Below, piece by piece: positions 24,060 to 33,710 of a stretch of 64,000 bases of DNA. Each line of letters starts with the position of its first letter. Within the stretch, counting starts at the first letter, position 1. A program made the position numbers and the translations under genes. The notes under the pieces were generated by a model. The model ran no database searches. It saw only the letters and a list, made by a program, of their open reading frames with translations, and was not told the DNA's origin. Source of the stretch: Mesostigma viride (Eukaryota; Streptophyta; Mesostigmatophyceae; Mesostigmatales; Mesostigmataceae); contig RPFO01001667.1 of the NCBI GenBank assembly GCA_009746045.1, forward strand, positions 2,501 to 66,500, written 5' to 3'.

Positions 24060-25599
24060 CTACTCATCCTCAACCACAATCACCTCCCGGTGCTGAACAT
24101 CAGCAACCAAGTGTGCGTCCCTCTCAACAATGCGCCTCGCCCCGTCGCGGAAGCGATCCACCAACCGCCTCATGGCCAGCGCGTCCCACCCGACGCCACC
24201 GCCGAGTGCCTCAAAGAAGGCCACAGCCAGTGCATTGCCCGCAGACCCGGAGCACTCCAACTGGGGGTGATCCCTGATGTACTGCAGGGCGGACAGGAAA
24301 CCGTTGACTCCCGCGGGGTAATTCTCATTCCCCCCCCAGCGCGAACAGCGAAAGAAGCGCGAGCAGCAGGAGCAGCAGCAGGAGCAGCAGCAGGAGCAGC
24401 AGGAGGAGCAGCAGCGGCGGCGGCGGCGGCGATGGCGGCCGGCAGACCACGGAAACCACACTCTGACACGTTGTCCACCACGCGCAGGTGGCGATCCAAG
24501 TCCTCGCGGCTGGTGGCCTGGTAGGTGCAGCCCAGGATGGTCACGGTGCCGTTATCACCAGGGAGAGAAAGCTTGTTGGGGCAGGGCCTGACAAGCTTAG
24601 CGCAGGTGTTGTCGTGAATCGCCTCCTCGCCGAGCACGACCTCGCCGCCGCACCCGCGAGCGCACAGACGCACATTCACAAGGGTGAATGTGAGTCTGTC
24701 GACACCCACATTGCGCTTGTACTGGCTGCCAGTGCGCATCAGGAGCTCCTTGCATTCTGGGCAGCGCTTGCCAATCACACGGGCGTTGGGCCTGGTAGAA
24801 TTATACTCCAGAGCGTGGGCCTCGAGCATATCAGCGCACTGTTGCAGTGCTGAGGGACGCAGGTGTGGACGCCCTCCACGAGGTAGATGATGGGGTACTT
24901 CCCCTCCGTGCCGAAGGGCTCGGTGCAGATGTCGCAGCACGCCAGCCTCTTCTCGAACCACGTGATCTTGTGGTTCGCCTCCTCGAGAGCCAAGCGCATC
25001 TTCTTGAGCTCTTCGCGAGTGGGATCAGGGGAGAAAGAACGACGCCTGCTGCGGTTCCTCTCGCGCTCCAACTCCTCCTGCGTCTCCCTCAGCTGGCGCT
25101 GCAATGCGGCTAAGTCCCCACCGCTGGGCCCAGCGCCTCCAGAACGAGAACGGGAGCTGGGACCACCACGCAGCAGGCCTGCATGCAAAGGAAAACACAC
25201 AGACAACTGCAAAATGTATCAGATAGTGGCCATCACCTGCAACATCCAACAGATAGTGGCCATCACCTGCAAAATCCAGCAGGCAATCGAAAAGGGATGC
25301 ATAAAACAGCAGACCACGTACTGGGAGCAGCCGCAGGGCGAGACTGAGCCACCAGGTCGTCGATCGCAGCGTGCGAATTGACTTCCGTGCCTGCGTCGTC
25401 CAGGTGGTCGTAGTCGTTGTGGTCAAAAAGGTCGTCAGAGGGGTTCCAGCCTGCAAAGAATGAATAGAAAATGACCATGGCGTTCCTGTCAGCTGCTGAA
25501 AATGCCCAAAAAACAAACCAAGGAAACACAAAAACAGACATGCATGGGAAAATACGTACGCTCAGGTTCCTGGGCCTCATGTTCTTGGGTCGTCGCCAT
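24060..25599 (-). CDS. RING/TRAF-like zinc protein with two introns (left-arm copy, frameshifted)
   Basis: Mirror copy of the gene at 36707-38246. On the minus strand, exon 1 (25560-25599, MATTQEHEAQEPE) ends at a GTACGT donor. Exon 2 (about 25322-25450) is acidic (DDLFDHNDYDHLDDAG) and also ends at GTACGT. Exon 3 runs from about 25178 to 24060. Exon 3 encodes a coiled coil (LQRQLRETQEELERERN), a RING-like start (CDIC, then HTC, later CPEC), a TRAF-type Cys/His stretch (CARGCGGEVVL...HDNTC), an Ala/Pro linker, and a C-terminal domain ending EVIVVEDE. Two frameshifts break exon 3, after VHTCVPQHC and in a run of eight C near 24,330, exactly as in the right arm. It differs from the right copy by synonymous changes such as near 24,600. 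Probable E3 ubiquitin ligase or adaptor. Confidence 0.55.
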
Positions 25600-26302
25600 A
25601 GCTGGCTAGCTGCTGATAGTGGTATCCTGCTGCTGTTCTGAGTGGTTCGTGAGGGTTTGGCTGCATTTTTGGTCGTGTTTGGGCATTTGGCCTCGTGGGG
25701 AGGAGGGCGAACGGCATATTCCCGGCATATTCCGGGAATATTCCCACGAATATGCCGTGGGACGGTCGCTAGAAGGAAACGGTCGCGCCGCGTCGGCAGT
25801 TACGCGACAGGCTACGGACTGTCATGGCAGTCTGACGGTTCTGACAGGTGTCAGACGGGACAGTGTGCCGACTGTCGTGGCAGATCTTCGTAACCGACGC
25901 GCGACGGAACCGGCGCGGCGCGGACTGACGTGGCACGCTGTCAGATCTGACGTGGCACGGTACTGACATAGCAGGCCGTCCGAACCGGCAGCTGACGGAT
26001 ACAGTCTTGTACGGACTGTCGTGTCAGACCGTCCAGGTTGCCACGTGGCAGTATGGCACGACACTTGGACGGATTCTAGTGGGAAATCCTACAATACACA
26101 AGCAGTTGCGTATTTGTAGTAATCTGTACTACTGTAGTGTCGTCTAGTGCATTTCTACTCTTATTATACTCTGTACTACGATTCCTAGTGCAATTGTACT
26201 ATGAGACGCCATGAGATAGAGACAAAGTCATGGATTTCCATTAAAATCATAATAAGGCTTGATGCCCATAGGGGACTTTGTCTATTCCAAAGGGGCACTT
26301 AG
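25600..26302. promoter_or_regulatory. upstream region with GGAATATTCC palindromes and GACTGTC repeats
   Basis: No gene. At 25,715-25,760 several GGAATATTCC-like palindromes overlap. From about 25,800 to 26,060 a 15-20 base unit related to GACTGTCGTGGCAG and CTGACGTGGCAC recurs. The block lies upstream of the RING/TRAF gene start. A mirror copy lies at about 36,002-36,706. Confidence 0.45.
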
Positions 26303-26937
26303 TTAGTGAACCCCCTCCAGGGCCAGGCGGCGACAGAACTTGTCGTACATCTTGTCGCAGGTGGCATTCATGACCCTCAGTTCCCTCTCGCAGGCAGCGG
26401 GGGAAAAGTTGACAGGCAGATAGGCGTGGTACTCGGCCTTCACGAGGTCCACGAGCACACGGCAATGCTCCTCTGCGGTCTTATCCTTATCCACCTGAGG
26501 AATGGATTCAACATACTCCTTCATCACATCCCACAGGCGGGGAATCGCGCAAACGCGGTCAGACAGCTTAACCTCTAGGTCGATGGCCAGAGTTGCCACC
26601 TCCATACGCCTATCGCCATACTTGCAGGCGTCCATCCTCTTCTCAAAAGTGGAAAGGGACTGCACACCGCCTTGGCGATGGCGATGGCAAAGTTGCGCAG
26701 GGCCCATCCTGTATAGTGGCAAAACGGCCCTGGCTGCCTGCGCTTAGAGAGGAAGCGCCCCTCAAGCTCAGTGGCAATAGCATCCAACAGCTGCATCCTT
26801 CGCTGCTCTGTCTTAGCTTTGACAGCGTCCCACGGCACTTGCAGCTCCTTGCTGACACCACACCCGTGGGGCCATGCCAACTCCACGATTTCGTGCACAA
26901 TCTCAGCTGGCAGGCTGTTAAAAGTGGCAGCGGCCAT
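26303..26937 (-). CDS. F-box-like protein (left-arm copy, frameshifted)
   Basis: The minus-strand gene starts at ATG 26937 with MAAATFNSLPAEIVHEIVE, an F-box-like N-terminus (LPxEI/LxxI) followed by WPHGCGVSKEL. The frame holds to about 26,660, where a one-base loss shifts it. The rest (STFEKRMDACKYGDRRMEVA, then DRVCAIPRLWDVMKEYVES and NATCDKMYDKFCRRL) lies in a second frame to the stop at 26303. The same shift occurs in the right arm. Close relatives are the intact protein at 39192-39800 and the protein at 29601-30269, so this is a small multigene family. F-box proteins bind SKP1 and recruit targets to SCF ubiquitin ligases; this role is inferred. The promoter block at 26,981-27,041 is shared with the 39192 paralog. 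Confidence 0.55.
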
Positions 26938-26980
26938 GTCTTCTTTGTGGTAGTGGTGCTAGTGCTGTTGGGATGCTGGA

Positions 26981-27041
26981 GCAGGCGAGAAGTGCCCACT
27001 TTGACGTGGTGTCGGACCTTTGTACCCGCCCCACGGCATCT
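26981..27041 (-). promoter_or_regulatory. promoter/5' leader block shared by F-box-like paralogs
   Basis: Minus-strand sequence GATGCCGTGGGGCGGGTAC, AAAGGTCCGACACC, then AAAGTGGGCACTTCTCGCC. It is repeated almost unchanged upstream of the paralog at 39192 (39,089-39,160) and mirrored at 35,263-35,330. The conservation extends into the untranslated leader. Confidence 0.55.
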
Positions 27042-27406
27042 TCGCGGAATATTCCGTGGACGACGATCTCCCACGGGACGCCGCCACGTGGCAGAGATCG
27101 GACGGTCCACGGCAATTCAGATCTCCCATGATAGTACGGCGTATCTCGGATACGGCGCGGCGCCGGTACGGCCGGACCAGTATCATGGATACTGGTCCGA
27201 GTACCGTGGCACGGCATTCCGCCACGTCACTACCGCGCCGCGCCGCGCCGCGCCATGGAACCTTCTAGAGGATCGATCCCAGCCGTCCGATGAAGATCTC
27301 GTGGGAGGGCCAGTTTCCACAGGTACAAAGGTCGTGCAGGCCTACCAAATGCACCATCACACCACAGAACAGCCATAGCCAGCGCAGAAAACAACAGCAG
27401 ACCGCC

Positions 27407-28593
27407 ATGTCTCAGCTTGATGCAGCAGCTGGGCCGGTGTTCAGGCGTCAGACTAGGGCACAGACTAGGGCCATCTATGGGCTCCAGGCTCCCAAAATCT
27501 ATGGATTGCCATATCCTCGCTGCACAAAAACTAGGACTGGTTGTTCCGCCATAGCTCCTGCGCTTGTGCCAGTGCCTGCGCCTGTGCCAGCGCCAGTGCC
27601 TGTGATTGTGCCAGTGCCAGTGCCTGCTGCGCCAGTGCCTGCGCCTGTGTACGTGCCTGCTCCTCTCCCTGGGCTATTCGCCCCTCGGTTTAAGGACTCT
27701 GACATTTGGCCTCCAGCAGGCCATGTGTGGCCAAATGGTAGTGGCGATTCCAAGTTTCCTCTGGTGCATTGCGTCACCTGCAAAAAGGTGCCGGAGAGGG
27801 CAGTGTGCAAGAAGGAGAACGGGGAGATGCAGTGCCGGGGGTGCGCTCTGGATGAACTGAGCGACAAGGTGGATGCACTAGGTCCCTCTCCTCCCACGGA
27901 GCAGGTGCAGGAGACTGTCAAGAATTTTGACACGGGCTTGCAGATTTACAAGTACGAATATGAGCCCAAGCGTCTCCCACCTCCTCCCACCGGCTACCCT
28001 CTGTCCAAGTGCATGTGCGCTGTGTGCAAGAAGCCTGCTCTCCACGCGCACGAAGTGGTGAAGAGGTCACCCCTCAGATGCTGGAGACCACTTCCCATTT
28101 CCGTGTTGCCAAGCTCGTGGTTGGCGACGTCGTTTGTGGGATCTGCCGCAACGAGTTCCTGGCCCAGTATGTCGACAACAACGTGGTCATCAGCAAGGCC
28201 ATGTCTCGCGGCATGCAGTATTGGGAGTACAAGGGCCATATCGATGAGGTGTTCCAGTACAACGAGGAACTCCACAAGATGGCAGAGCGCGCCCAGGACA
28301 ACACGCACGACGGCCCCTCCAGTGACAAGTTTTACTGGCCTCGCAGGCAGTGCCAGAAGTGCATGAAGCGCATCGACATCAACGTGCAGAACCTGTATGT
28401 GGCTCCAAGGCCTCGTTCTTTAGACGTTGACTTGGTCTGCTACGAGTGCGCCAAGTTCTGCAGCCTTGTTTCTGAGGCTGTCGCTTTCCCGGGCTTTAGC
28501 CGCCCCAACAACCGTCTCAAGCGTAATGCAGAGGCCGGGGGCTTCCTTCTGTACGATGTTGTGGGGTCCAACAAGCCCTATTTCTTCGCGTAG
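27407..28593 (+). CDS. Cys-rich zinc-binding protein (left-arm copy, frameshifted)
   Basis: The ATG at 27407 opens MSQLDAAAGPVFRRQTRAQT, followed by a Pro/Ala/Val-rich stretch (PVPAPVP repeats). Then come several CxxC pairs: CVTCKK, CRGC, CAVCKK, CGICRN, CQKCMK and CYEC. They suggest two or three zinc ribbons or treble clefs; no named family was recognised. Near 28,065 the left arm reads GTGAAGAGGTCACC where the right arm has one more A, so the frame is lost and the C-terminal part (28009-28593) is in another frame. The intact length would be about 395 residues. The N-terminus is intact here but broken in the right copy. A shared 3' motif follows at 28,678. Confidence 0.55.
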
Positions 28594-28677
28594 GGTGTCA
28601 TCTGGGCACTTGATTGGCCCATGCAAGCCTATGGAGGCTACTGTTGATAGGGACTTGTGGTATTCTATTTTGTAATG

Positions 28678-28709
28678 AATAAGACTCTTTGCATGCAAAT
28701 CCAACACTC
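28678..28709 (+). terminator. shared 3'-end motif (AATAAGACTC...TTGCATGCAA)
   Basis: AATAAGACTCTTTGCATGCA followed by AATCCAACACTC lies 85 bases after the stop of the zinc-binding protein. It matches the block after the RING/TRAF-like gene. TTGCATGCAA is itself a palindrome. Confidence 0.5.
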
Positions 28710-28738
28710 ATGCACTAGGCGTAGGACTTGACTTGTTT

Positions 28739-29346
28739 GCGAAAAGTTCGGGCTATGCGGATAGCCCGAACTTTTGGGGATAGCCCGAACTTTTGGAAAC
28801 CTTGCTAGGGAAAAGTAAAAGTTTCCAGTGAGGATCCCAGCCATTTGAAAAGTTCGGGCTATGGTTCGGGCTATCAGTTTATAGCCCGAACCGGACCCTT
28901 TTTCCCCTTGGGCGGTGGTGTCATGCATTGTACATGGGGTAGGGACTTGGTTATTTGGACAGTGTGCAGTGTATGTGTGTGTTTCTTCCTTAGATTGCTA
29001 ACACATAAAATATAGGGGTATTTCCTGTATATACAGATAGGATTGCTAACACATAAAATATAGGGGTATTAGCTATGATTATATATAGATGACAATTGCT
29101 AACACATAAAATTTTATGTGTTGGGAAACAGAGTAAAAAAAGAGTAGCATCCACCCATAGCAACACACTGCCCAGAGGGAGAAAAGGGGAGGTTCGGGCT
29201 ATAAATCGACAGCCCGAACCATAGCCCGAACTTTTCAAAATGGCTGGGATCCCCACTGGAAACTTTTACTTTTCCCTAGCAAGGTTTCGAAAAGTTCGGG
29301 CTATCCCCAAAAGTTCGGGCTATCCACATAGCACGAACTTTTCGTG
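28739..29346. repeat. foldback element 1 with ~165-bp inverted repeats and TAACACATAAAAT iterons
   Basis: The ends (28,739-28,905 and 29,180-29,346) are inverted copies of each other at over 90% by eye. They are built from AAAAGTTCGGGCTAT and its complement and share the stretch CCTTGCTAGGGAAAAGTAAA. The AT-rich centre has repeats of TTGCTAACACATAAAATATA with GGGGTAT. No protein is encoded. A diverged second element lies at 43,057-43,872, and the palindrome gives a mirror copy at 32,959-33,566. Confidence 0.8.
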
Positions 29347-29493
29347 GGAGCCTATGGATGGGCGCCACGTGGCACGGTATCCCACGATAGTTGCCGGCGC
29401 CGCGCCGGCGCGGCGCTCTCACGGAATATCCGTGGGAATATTCCCGGCGCGACGCCTGCACGGCACTATCGTGGGACGCCGTGGCCGAGAGGG

Positions 29494-29524
29494 TATAAAA
29501 GCGGAGTCACGGGCGTTTGGGGGT
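29494..29524 (+). promoter_or_regulatory. TATA-box promoter with GGGCGTTTGGGGGT element
   Basis: TATAAAAGCGGAG followed by GGGCGTTTGGGGGT, about 80-107 bases before the ATG at 29601. The same combination occurs before the genes at 41479 and 41033. Confidence 0.65.
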
Positions 29525-29600
29525 AGGTCTCACCTCCGACACTGCCAGGCACACAGTCATCCACACGCAGACAGCCATCCTTACAGCTGTAAAATACACA

Positions 29601-30269
29601 ATGGCCCATGCTGGTGCTACTTTCGAGGATCTGCCAAGCGAAATTTTGTACGTGTTGGCAGAGCTCAGCTGGCCCTACTTGCGTGGTGTGAACAAGGCCT
29701 CTCACAAGGAATGGGAGGCCGTGCTGGCGATAATGGAGGCAAAGGTTAGCGCTGTGCGCAATTTGATTGACGAGGAACTGAAGTTCCGCGATGCAAACCC
29801 CGATTGGTTGCACGATCTGAACACGGCGACTACCCGTCGCCTGTATGAGTTGACGCATGATCAGCTGAGGGCCATTTATGACAAGGTGTCTGTGCCCCGC
29901 TTGAGTGAGGCGGAGGGGTACTTGTACACTACCCGCGCTGATCGTTTGGAGCAGATGGATTACACCTACACTGATTTTGTGGAGGTGATCGAACAGATTG
30001 GCGTGAGCCCCGGCCCCCACACTAGGGCGGCGAGGGACGCCTATTTCGCATCCATTCCTGATGTGGATCGCGAGAAAACGATGGAGCGTCGCGTGGAGGA
30101 GTTGGTCGATATTCTGTGCGCGGCAGTGTTGGCTGACGACACGGAGGCCAACGGGGGTGTGCCAACGATCCATTTGGCCAACGTTCTCAGCGACATTTTC
30201 GACCGCCACAAGCACATGATGATGTGCCGTCTCCACAGCCATCCCTCGTTTAACCGGGAGATGCGTTAA
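29601..30269 (+). CDS. F-box-like protein (left-arm copy, intact)
   Basis: 222 residues starting at the ATG at 29601, about 100 bases after a TATA box. The frame is open further upstream, but earlier starts would lie in the promoter. The N-terminus GATFEDLPSEILYVLAELSW has the F-box pattern (LPxEIL) followed by WPYLRGVNKA, matching the WPYGCGVDKA of the paralog at 39192. The rest is helical (TRADRLEQMDYTYTDFVEV, RAARDAYFASIPDVDREKTM), as in the family. The right-arm copy at 32034-32702 has the same amino acid sequence. After the stop, AGCCTATTGGAAAAGGCT forms a hairpin near 30,296. Function inferred: substrate adaptor of an SCF-type ubiquitin ligase. Confidence 0.65.
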   Translation: MAHAGATFEDLPSEILYVLAELSWPYLRGVNKASHKEWEAVLAIMEAKVSAVRNLIDEELKFRDANPDWLHDLNTATTRRLYELTHDQLRAIYDKVSVPRLSEAEGYLYTTRADRLEQMDYTYTDFVEVIEQIGVSPGPHTRAARDAYFASIPDVDREKTMERRVEELVDILCAAVLADDTEANGGVPTIHLANVLSDIFDRHKHMMMCRLHSHPSFNREMR

Positions 30270-30489
30270 ACAGGCAAATAGGGATCAACTTATATAGCCT
30301 ATTGGAAAAGGCTATATCCCATGGACTGTCTTATATAACTTTTAATAAGACTCGATTCCTATTGAAATTTGTCTCACAATGAGTCCAACAATGAGCCCCA
30401 CTTAAAAAAAAATCTAAACCGCATACTATAAATAGCTAATGGAGCTATAGGGGTACCAGAATCCCACGAAGAATAGGGATTTCCCGCCA

Positions 30490-31120
30490 CCCGCGCCTGT
30501 CACGTGACCTGTGTGCCACGTGGCATGTCCCGATTGGTCAGCCTAGTCTCATGGAATTCCAGATTCACATGGTGCCACGTGGCAACTATCCATTCGTCCG
30601 GATGTCCCATGGGACTCCAGGGACCCCCGTGGGTGCCACGTGGCAGGTTCCGATTGGACATGGTGTCTCATGGGACGCCAGGGTCCCTGGGTGCCACGTG
30701 GCGGGATCCGATTGGACAGGGAGTACCATGGGAGTACAGGGTCCCACGGAGATTCGGGGTCCCTGGTGCCACGTGGCAGGTTCCGATTGGACATGGTGTC
30801 TCATGGGACGCCAGGGTCCCTGGGTGCCACGTGGCGGGATCCGATTGGACAGGGAGTACCATGGGAGTACAGGGTCCCACGGAGATTCGGGGTCCCTGGT
30901 GCCACGTGGCAGTTACCGATTGGACAGGGAGTCCCATGGGTGCCACGTGGCAGCGTCCCATTGGCCAGGGTGGTCCCATGGGTGGCCAGGGTCCCACGGG
31001 TCCCTGGTGCCACGTGGCGGTCGCCGATTGGTCAGATAGTCCCATGGGAATCTCAGGGTGCCACGTGGCAGCCTCCCATTGGCGGATACTACGCCAGGGT
31101 CCCTGGCAGGGTCCCACGAT
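30490..31120 (+). repeat. subterminal repeats with GTGCCACGTGGCAG and CCGATTGG (left arm)
   Basis: About ten imperfect units of 55-70 bases, each with a perfect palindrome GCCACGTGGC, a CCGATTGG (inverted CCAAT) box, and CCATGGGA or GGGTCCC(T)GG motifs. At 30,640-30,900 a unit of about 125 bases is directly duplicated. The array ends 30 bases before the palindrome centre. Open frames across it are repeat artefacts. Confidence 0.85.
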
Positions 31121-31126
31121 ATATTT

Positions 31127-31178
31127 ATCCCAACAATTGACGGGTTAGAGGCGCCTCTAACCCGTCAATTGTTGGGAT
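31127..31178. other. palindrome centre, candidate viral telomere tip
   Basis: A perfect inverted repeat with no spacer: CAATTGACGGGTTAGAGGC is followed directly by its complement GCCTCTAACCCGTCAATTG. The axis lies between 31,152 and 31,153. This is what a copied hairpin end or a head-to-head dimer junction would look like. It is also what a fold-back read artefact gives. Confidence 0.8.
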
Positions 31179-31184
31179 AAATAT

Positions 31185-31815
31185 ATCGTGGGACCCTGCC
31201 AGGGACCCTGGCGTAGTATCCGCCAATGGGAGGCTGCCACGTGGCACCCTGAGATTCCCATGGGACTATCTGACCAATCGGCGACCGCCACGTGGCACCA
31301 GGGACCCGTGGGACCCTGGCCACCCATGGGACCACCCTGGCCAATGGGACGCTGCCACGTGGCACCCATGGGACTCCCTGTCCAATCGGTAACTGCCACG
31401 TGGCACCAGGGACCCCGAATCTCCGTGGGACCCTGTACTCCCATGGTACTCCCTGTCCAATCGGATCCCGCCACGTGGCACCCAGGGACCCTGGCGTCCC
31501 ATGAGACACCATGTCCAATCGGAACCTGCCACGTGGCACCAGGGACCCCGAATCTCCGTGGGACCCTGTACTCCCATGGTACTCCCTGTCCAATCGGATC
31601 CCGCCACGTGGCACCCAGGGACCCTGGCGTCCCATGAGACACCATGTCCAATCGGAACCTGCCACGTGGCACCCACGGGGGTCCCGGAGTCCCATGGGAC
31701 ATCCGGACGAATGGATAGTTGCCACGTGGCACCATGTGAATCTGGAATTCCATGAGACTAGGCTGACCAATCGGACATGCCACGTGGCACACAGGTCACG
31801 TGACAGGCGCGGGTG
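31185..31815 (-). repeat. subterminal repeats with GTGCCACGTGGCAG and CCGATTGG (right arm)
   Basis: Mirror of the array at 30,490-31,120, with small differences such as GACTCCGGGACC here against GACTCCAGGGACC on the left. Confidence 0.85.
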
Positions 31816-32033
31816 GCGGGAAATCCCTATTCTTCGTGGGATTCTGGTACCCCTATAGCTCCATTAGCTATTTATAGTATGCGGTTTAGATTTTTTTTTA
31901 AGTGGGGCTCATTGTTGGACTCATTGTGAGACAAATTTCAATAGGAATCGAGTCTTATTAAAAGTTATATAAGACAGTCCATGGGATATAGCCTTTTCCA
32001 ATAGGCTATATAAGTTGATCCCTATTTGCCTGT

Positions 32034-32702
32034 TTAACGCATCTCCCGGTTAAACGAGGGATGGCTGTGGAGACGGCACATCATCATGTGCTTGTGGCGG
32101 TCGAAAATGTCGCTGAGAACGTTGGCCAAATGGATCGTTGGCACACCCCCGTTGGCCTCCGTGTCGTCAGCCAACACTGCCGCGCACAGAATATCGACCA
32201 ACTCCTCCACGCGACGCTCCATCGTTTTCTCGCGATCCACATCAGGAATGGATGCGAAATAGGCGTCCCTCGCCGCCCTAGTGTGGGGGCCGGGGCTCAC
32301 GCCAATCTGTTCGATCACCTCCACAAAATCAGTGTAGGTGTAATCCATCTGCTCCAAACGATCAGCGCGGGTAGTGTACAAGTACCCCTCCGCCTCACTC
32401 AAGCGGGGCACAGACACCTTGTCATAAATGGCCCTCAGCTGATCATGCGTCAACTCATACAGGCGACGGGTAGTCGCCGTGTTCAGATCGTGCAACCAAT
32501 CGGGGTTTGCATCGCGGAACTTCAGTTCCTCGTCAATCAAATTGCGCACAGCGCTAACCTTTGCCTCCATTATCGCCAGCACGGCCTCCCATTCCTTGTG
32601 AGAGGCCTTGTTCACACCACGCAAGTAGGGCCAGCTGAGCTCTGCCAACACGTACAAAATTTCGCTTGGCAGATCCTCGAAAGTAGCACCAGCATGGGCC
32701 AT
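32034..32702 (-). CDS. F-box-like protein (right-arm copy, intact)
   Basis: Inverted copy of 29601-30269 with the same 222-residue sequence (start ATG at 32702). The TATA plus GGGCGTTTGGGGGT promoter is mirrored at 32,779-32,809. That this gene stays identical while two neighbouring genes differ by indels argues that the arms are either recently copied or still exchanging sequence. F-box features: LPSEIL at residues 10-15, then SWPYLRGVNK. Confidence 0.65.
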   Translation of the reverse strand: MAHAGATFEDLPSEILYVLAELSWPYLRGVNKASHKEWEAVLAIMEAKVSAVRNLIDEELKFRDANPDWLHDLNTATTRRLYELTHDQLRAIYDKVSVPRLSEAEGYLYTTRADRLEQMDYTYTDFVEVIEQIGVSPGPHTRAARDAYFASIPDVDREKTMERRVEELVDILCAAVLADDTEANGGVPTIHLANVLSDIFDRHKHMMMCRLHSHPSFNREMR

Positions 32703-32778
32703 TGTGTATTTTACAGCTGTAAGGATGGCTGTCTGCGTGTGGATGACTGTGTGCCTGGCAGTGTCGGAGGTGAGACCT

Positions 32779-32809
32779 ACCCCCAAACGCCCGTGACTCC
32801 GCTTTTATA
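32779..32809 (-). promoter_or_regulatory. TATA-box promoter with GGGCGTTTGGGGGT element (right arm)
   Basis: Mirror of the block at 29,494-29,524, upstream of the F-box-like gene at 32702. Confidence 0.6.
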
Positions 32810-32958
32810 CCCTCTCGGCCACGGCGTCCCACGATAGTGCCGTGCAGGCGTCGCGCCGGGAATATTCCCACGGATATTCCGTGAGAGCGCCGCGCCGGCG
32901 CGGCGCCGGCAACTATCGTGGGATACCGTGCCACGTGGCGCCCATCCATAGGCTCCCA

Positions 32959-33566
32959 CGAAAAGTTCGTGCTATGTGGATAGCCCGAACTTTTGGGGAT
33001 AGCCCGAACTTTTCGAAACCTTGCTAGGGAAAAGTAAAAGTTTCCAGTGGGGATCCCAGCCATTTTGAAAAGTTCGGGCTATGGTTCGGGCTGTCGATTT
33101 ATAGCCCGAACCTCCCCTTTTCTCCCTCTGGGCAGTGTGTTGCTAGGGGTGGATGCTACTCTTTTTTTTACTCTGTTTCCCAACACATAAAATTTTATGT
33201 GTTAGCAATTGTCATCTATATATAATCATAGCTAATACCCCTATATTTTATGTGTTAGCAATCCTATCTGTATATACAGGAAATACCCCTATATTTTATG
33301 TGTTAGCAATCTAAGGAAGAAACACACACATACACTGCACACTGTCCAAATAACCAAGTCCCTACCCCATGTACAATGCATGACACCACCGCCCAAGGGG
33401 AAAAAGGGTCCGGTTCGGGCTATAAACTGATAGCCCGAACCATAGCCCGAACTTTTCAAATGGCTGGGATCCTCACTGGAAACTTTTACTTTTCCCTAGC
33501 AAGGTTTCCAAAAGTTCGGGCTATCCCCAAAAGTTCGGGCTATCCGCATAGCCCGAACTTTTCGCA
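32959..33566. repeat. foldback element 1, right-arm copy
   Basis: Mirror copy of 28,739-29,346, with small differences (for example GTTGCTAGGGGTGG at about 33,139 where the left arm has CCACCCATAGCAAC). Confidence 0.8.
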
Positions 33567-33595
33567 AACAAGTCAAGTCCTACGCCTAGTGCATG

Positions 33596-33628
33596 AGTGT
33601 TGGATTTGCATGCAAAGAGTCTTATTCA
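33596..33628 (-). terminator. shared 3'-end motif, right-arm copy
   Basis: Mirror of 28,678-28,709, downstream of the zinc-binding protein gene at 33711-34897. Confidence 0.5.
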
Positions 33629-33710
33629 TTACAAAATAGAATACCACAAGTCCCTATCAACAGTAGCCTCCATAGGCTTGCATGGGCCAATCAAGTGCCC
33701 AGATGACACC

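Larger units (their letters stand above)
23769..31152 (+). repeat. left arm of a 14.77-kb palindrome
   Basis: This 7,384-base arm is repeated in inverted form at 31,153-38,536. Mirrored positions sum to 62,305 at the centre (GAGGC|GCCTC) and again at the outer ends, where TACTACTAAACCC at 23,769 pairs with GGGTTTAGTAGTA ending at 38,536. Beyond these points the two sides diverge at once. Inside, single-base indels and substitutions give local offsets of one or two bases. The arm carries four genes, a foldback element and subterminal repeats. Left of it lies host-like DNA. Confidence 0.93.

Noticed and set aside
31141-31164. Telomere repeat (GGGTTAG / CTAACCC at the palindrome centre)
   Set aside because: Only a single copy on each side of the axis; no tandem telomeric array, so it is part of the palindrome tip and not a chromosome end.
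30504-31858. Frames of 150-215 codons rich in GATW, GCHVA and PRG
   Set aside because: Translation of the subterminal repeat array; they occur in several frames on both strands because of the palindrome.
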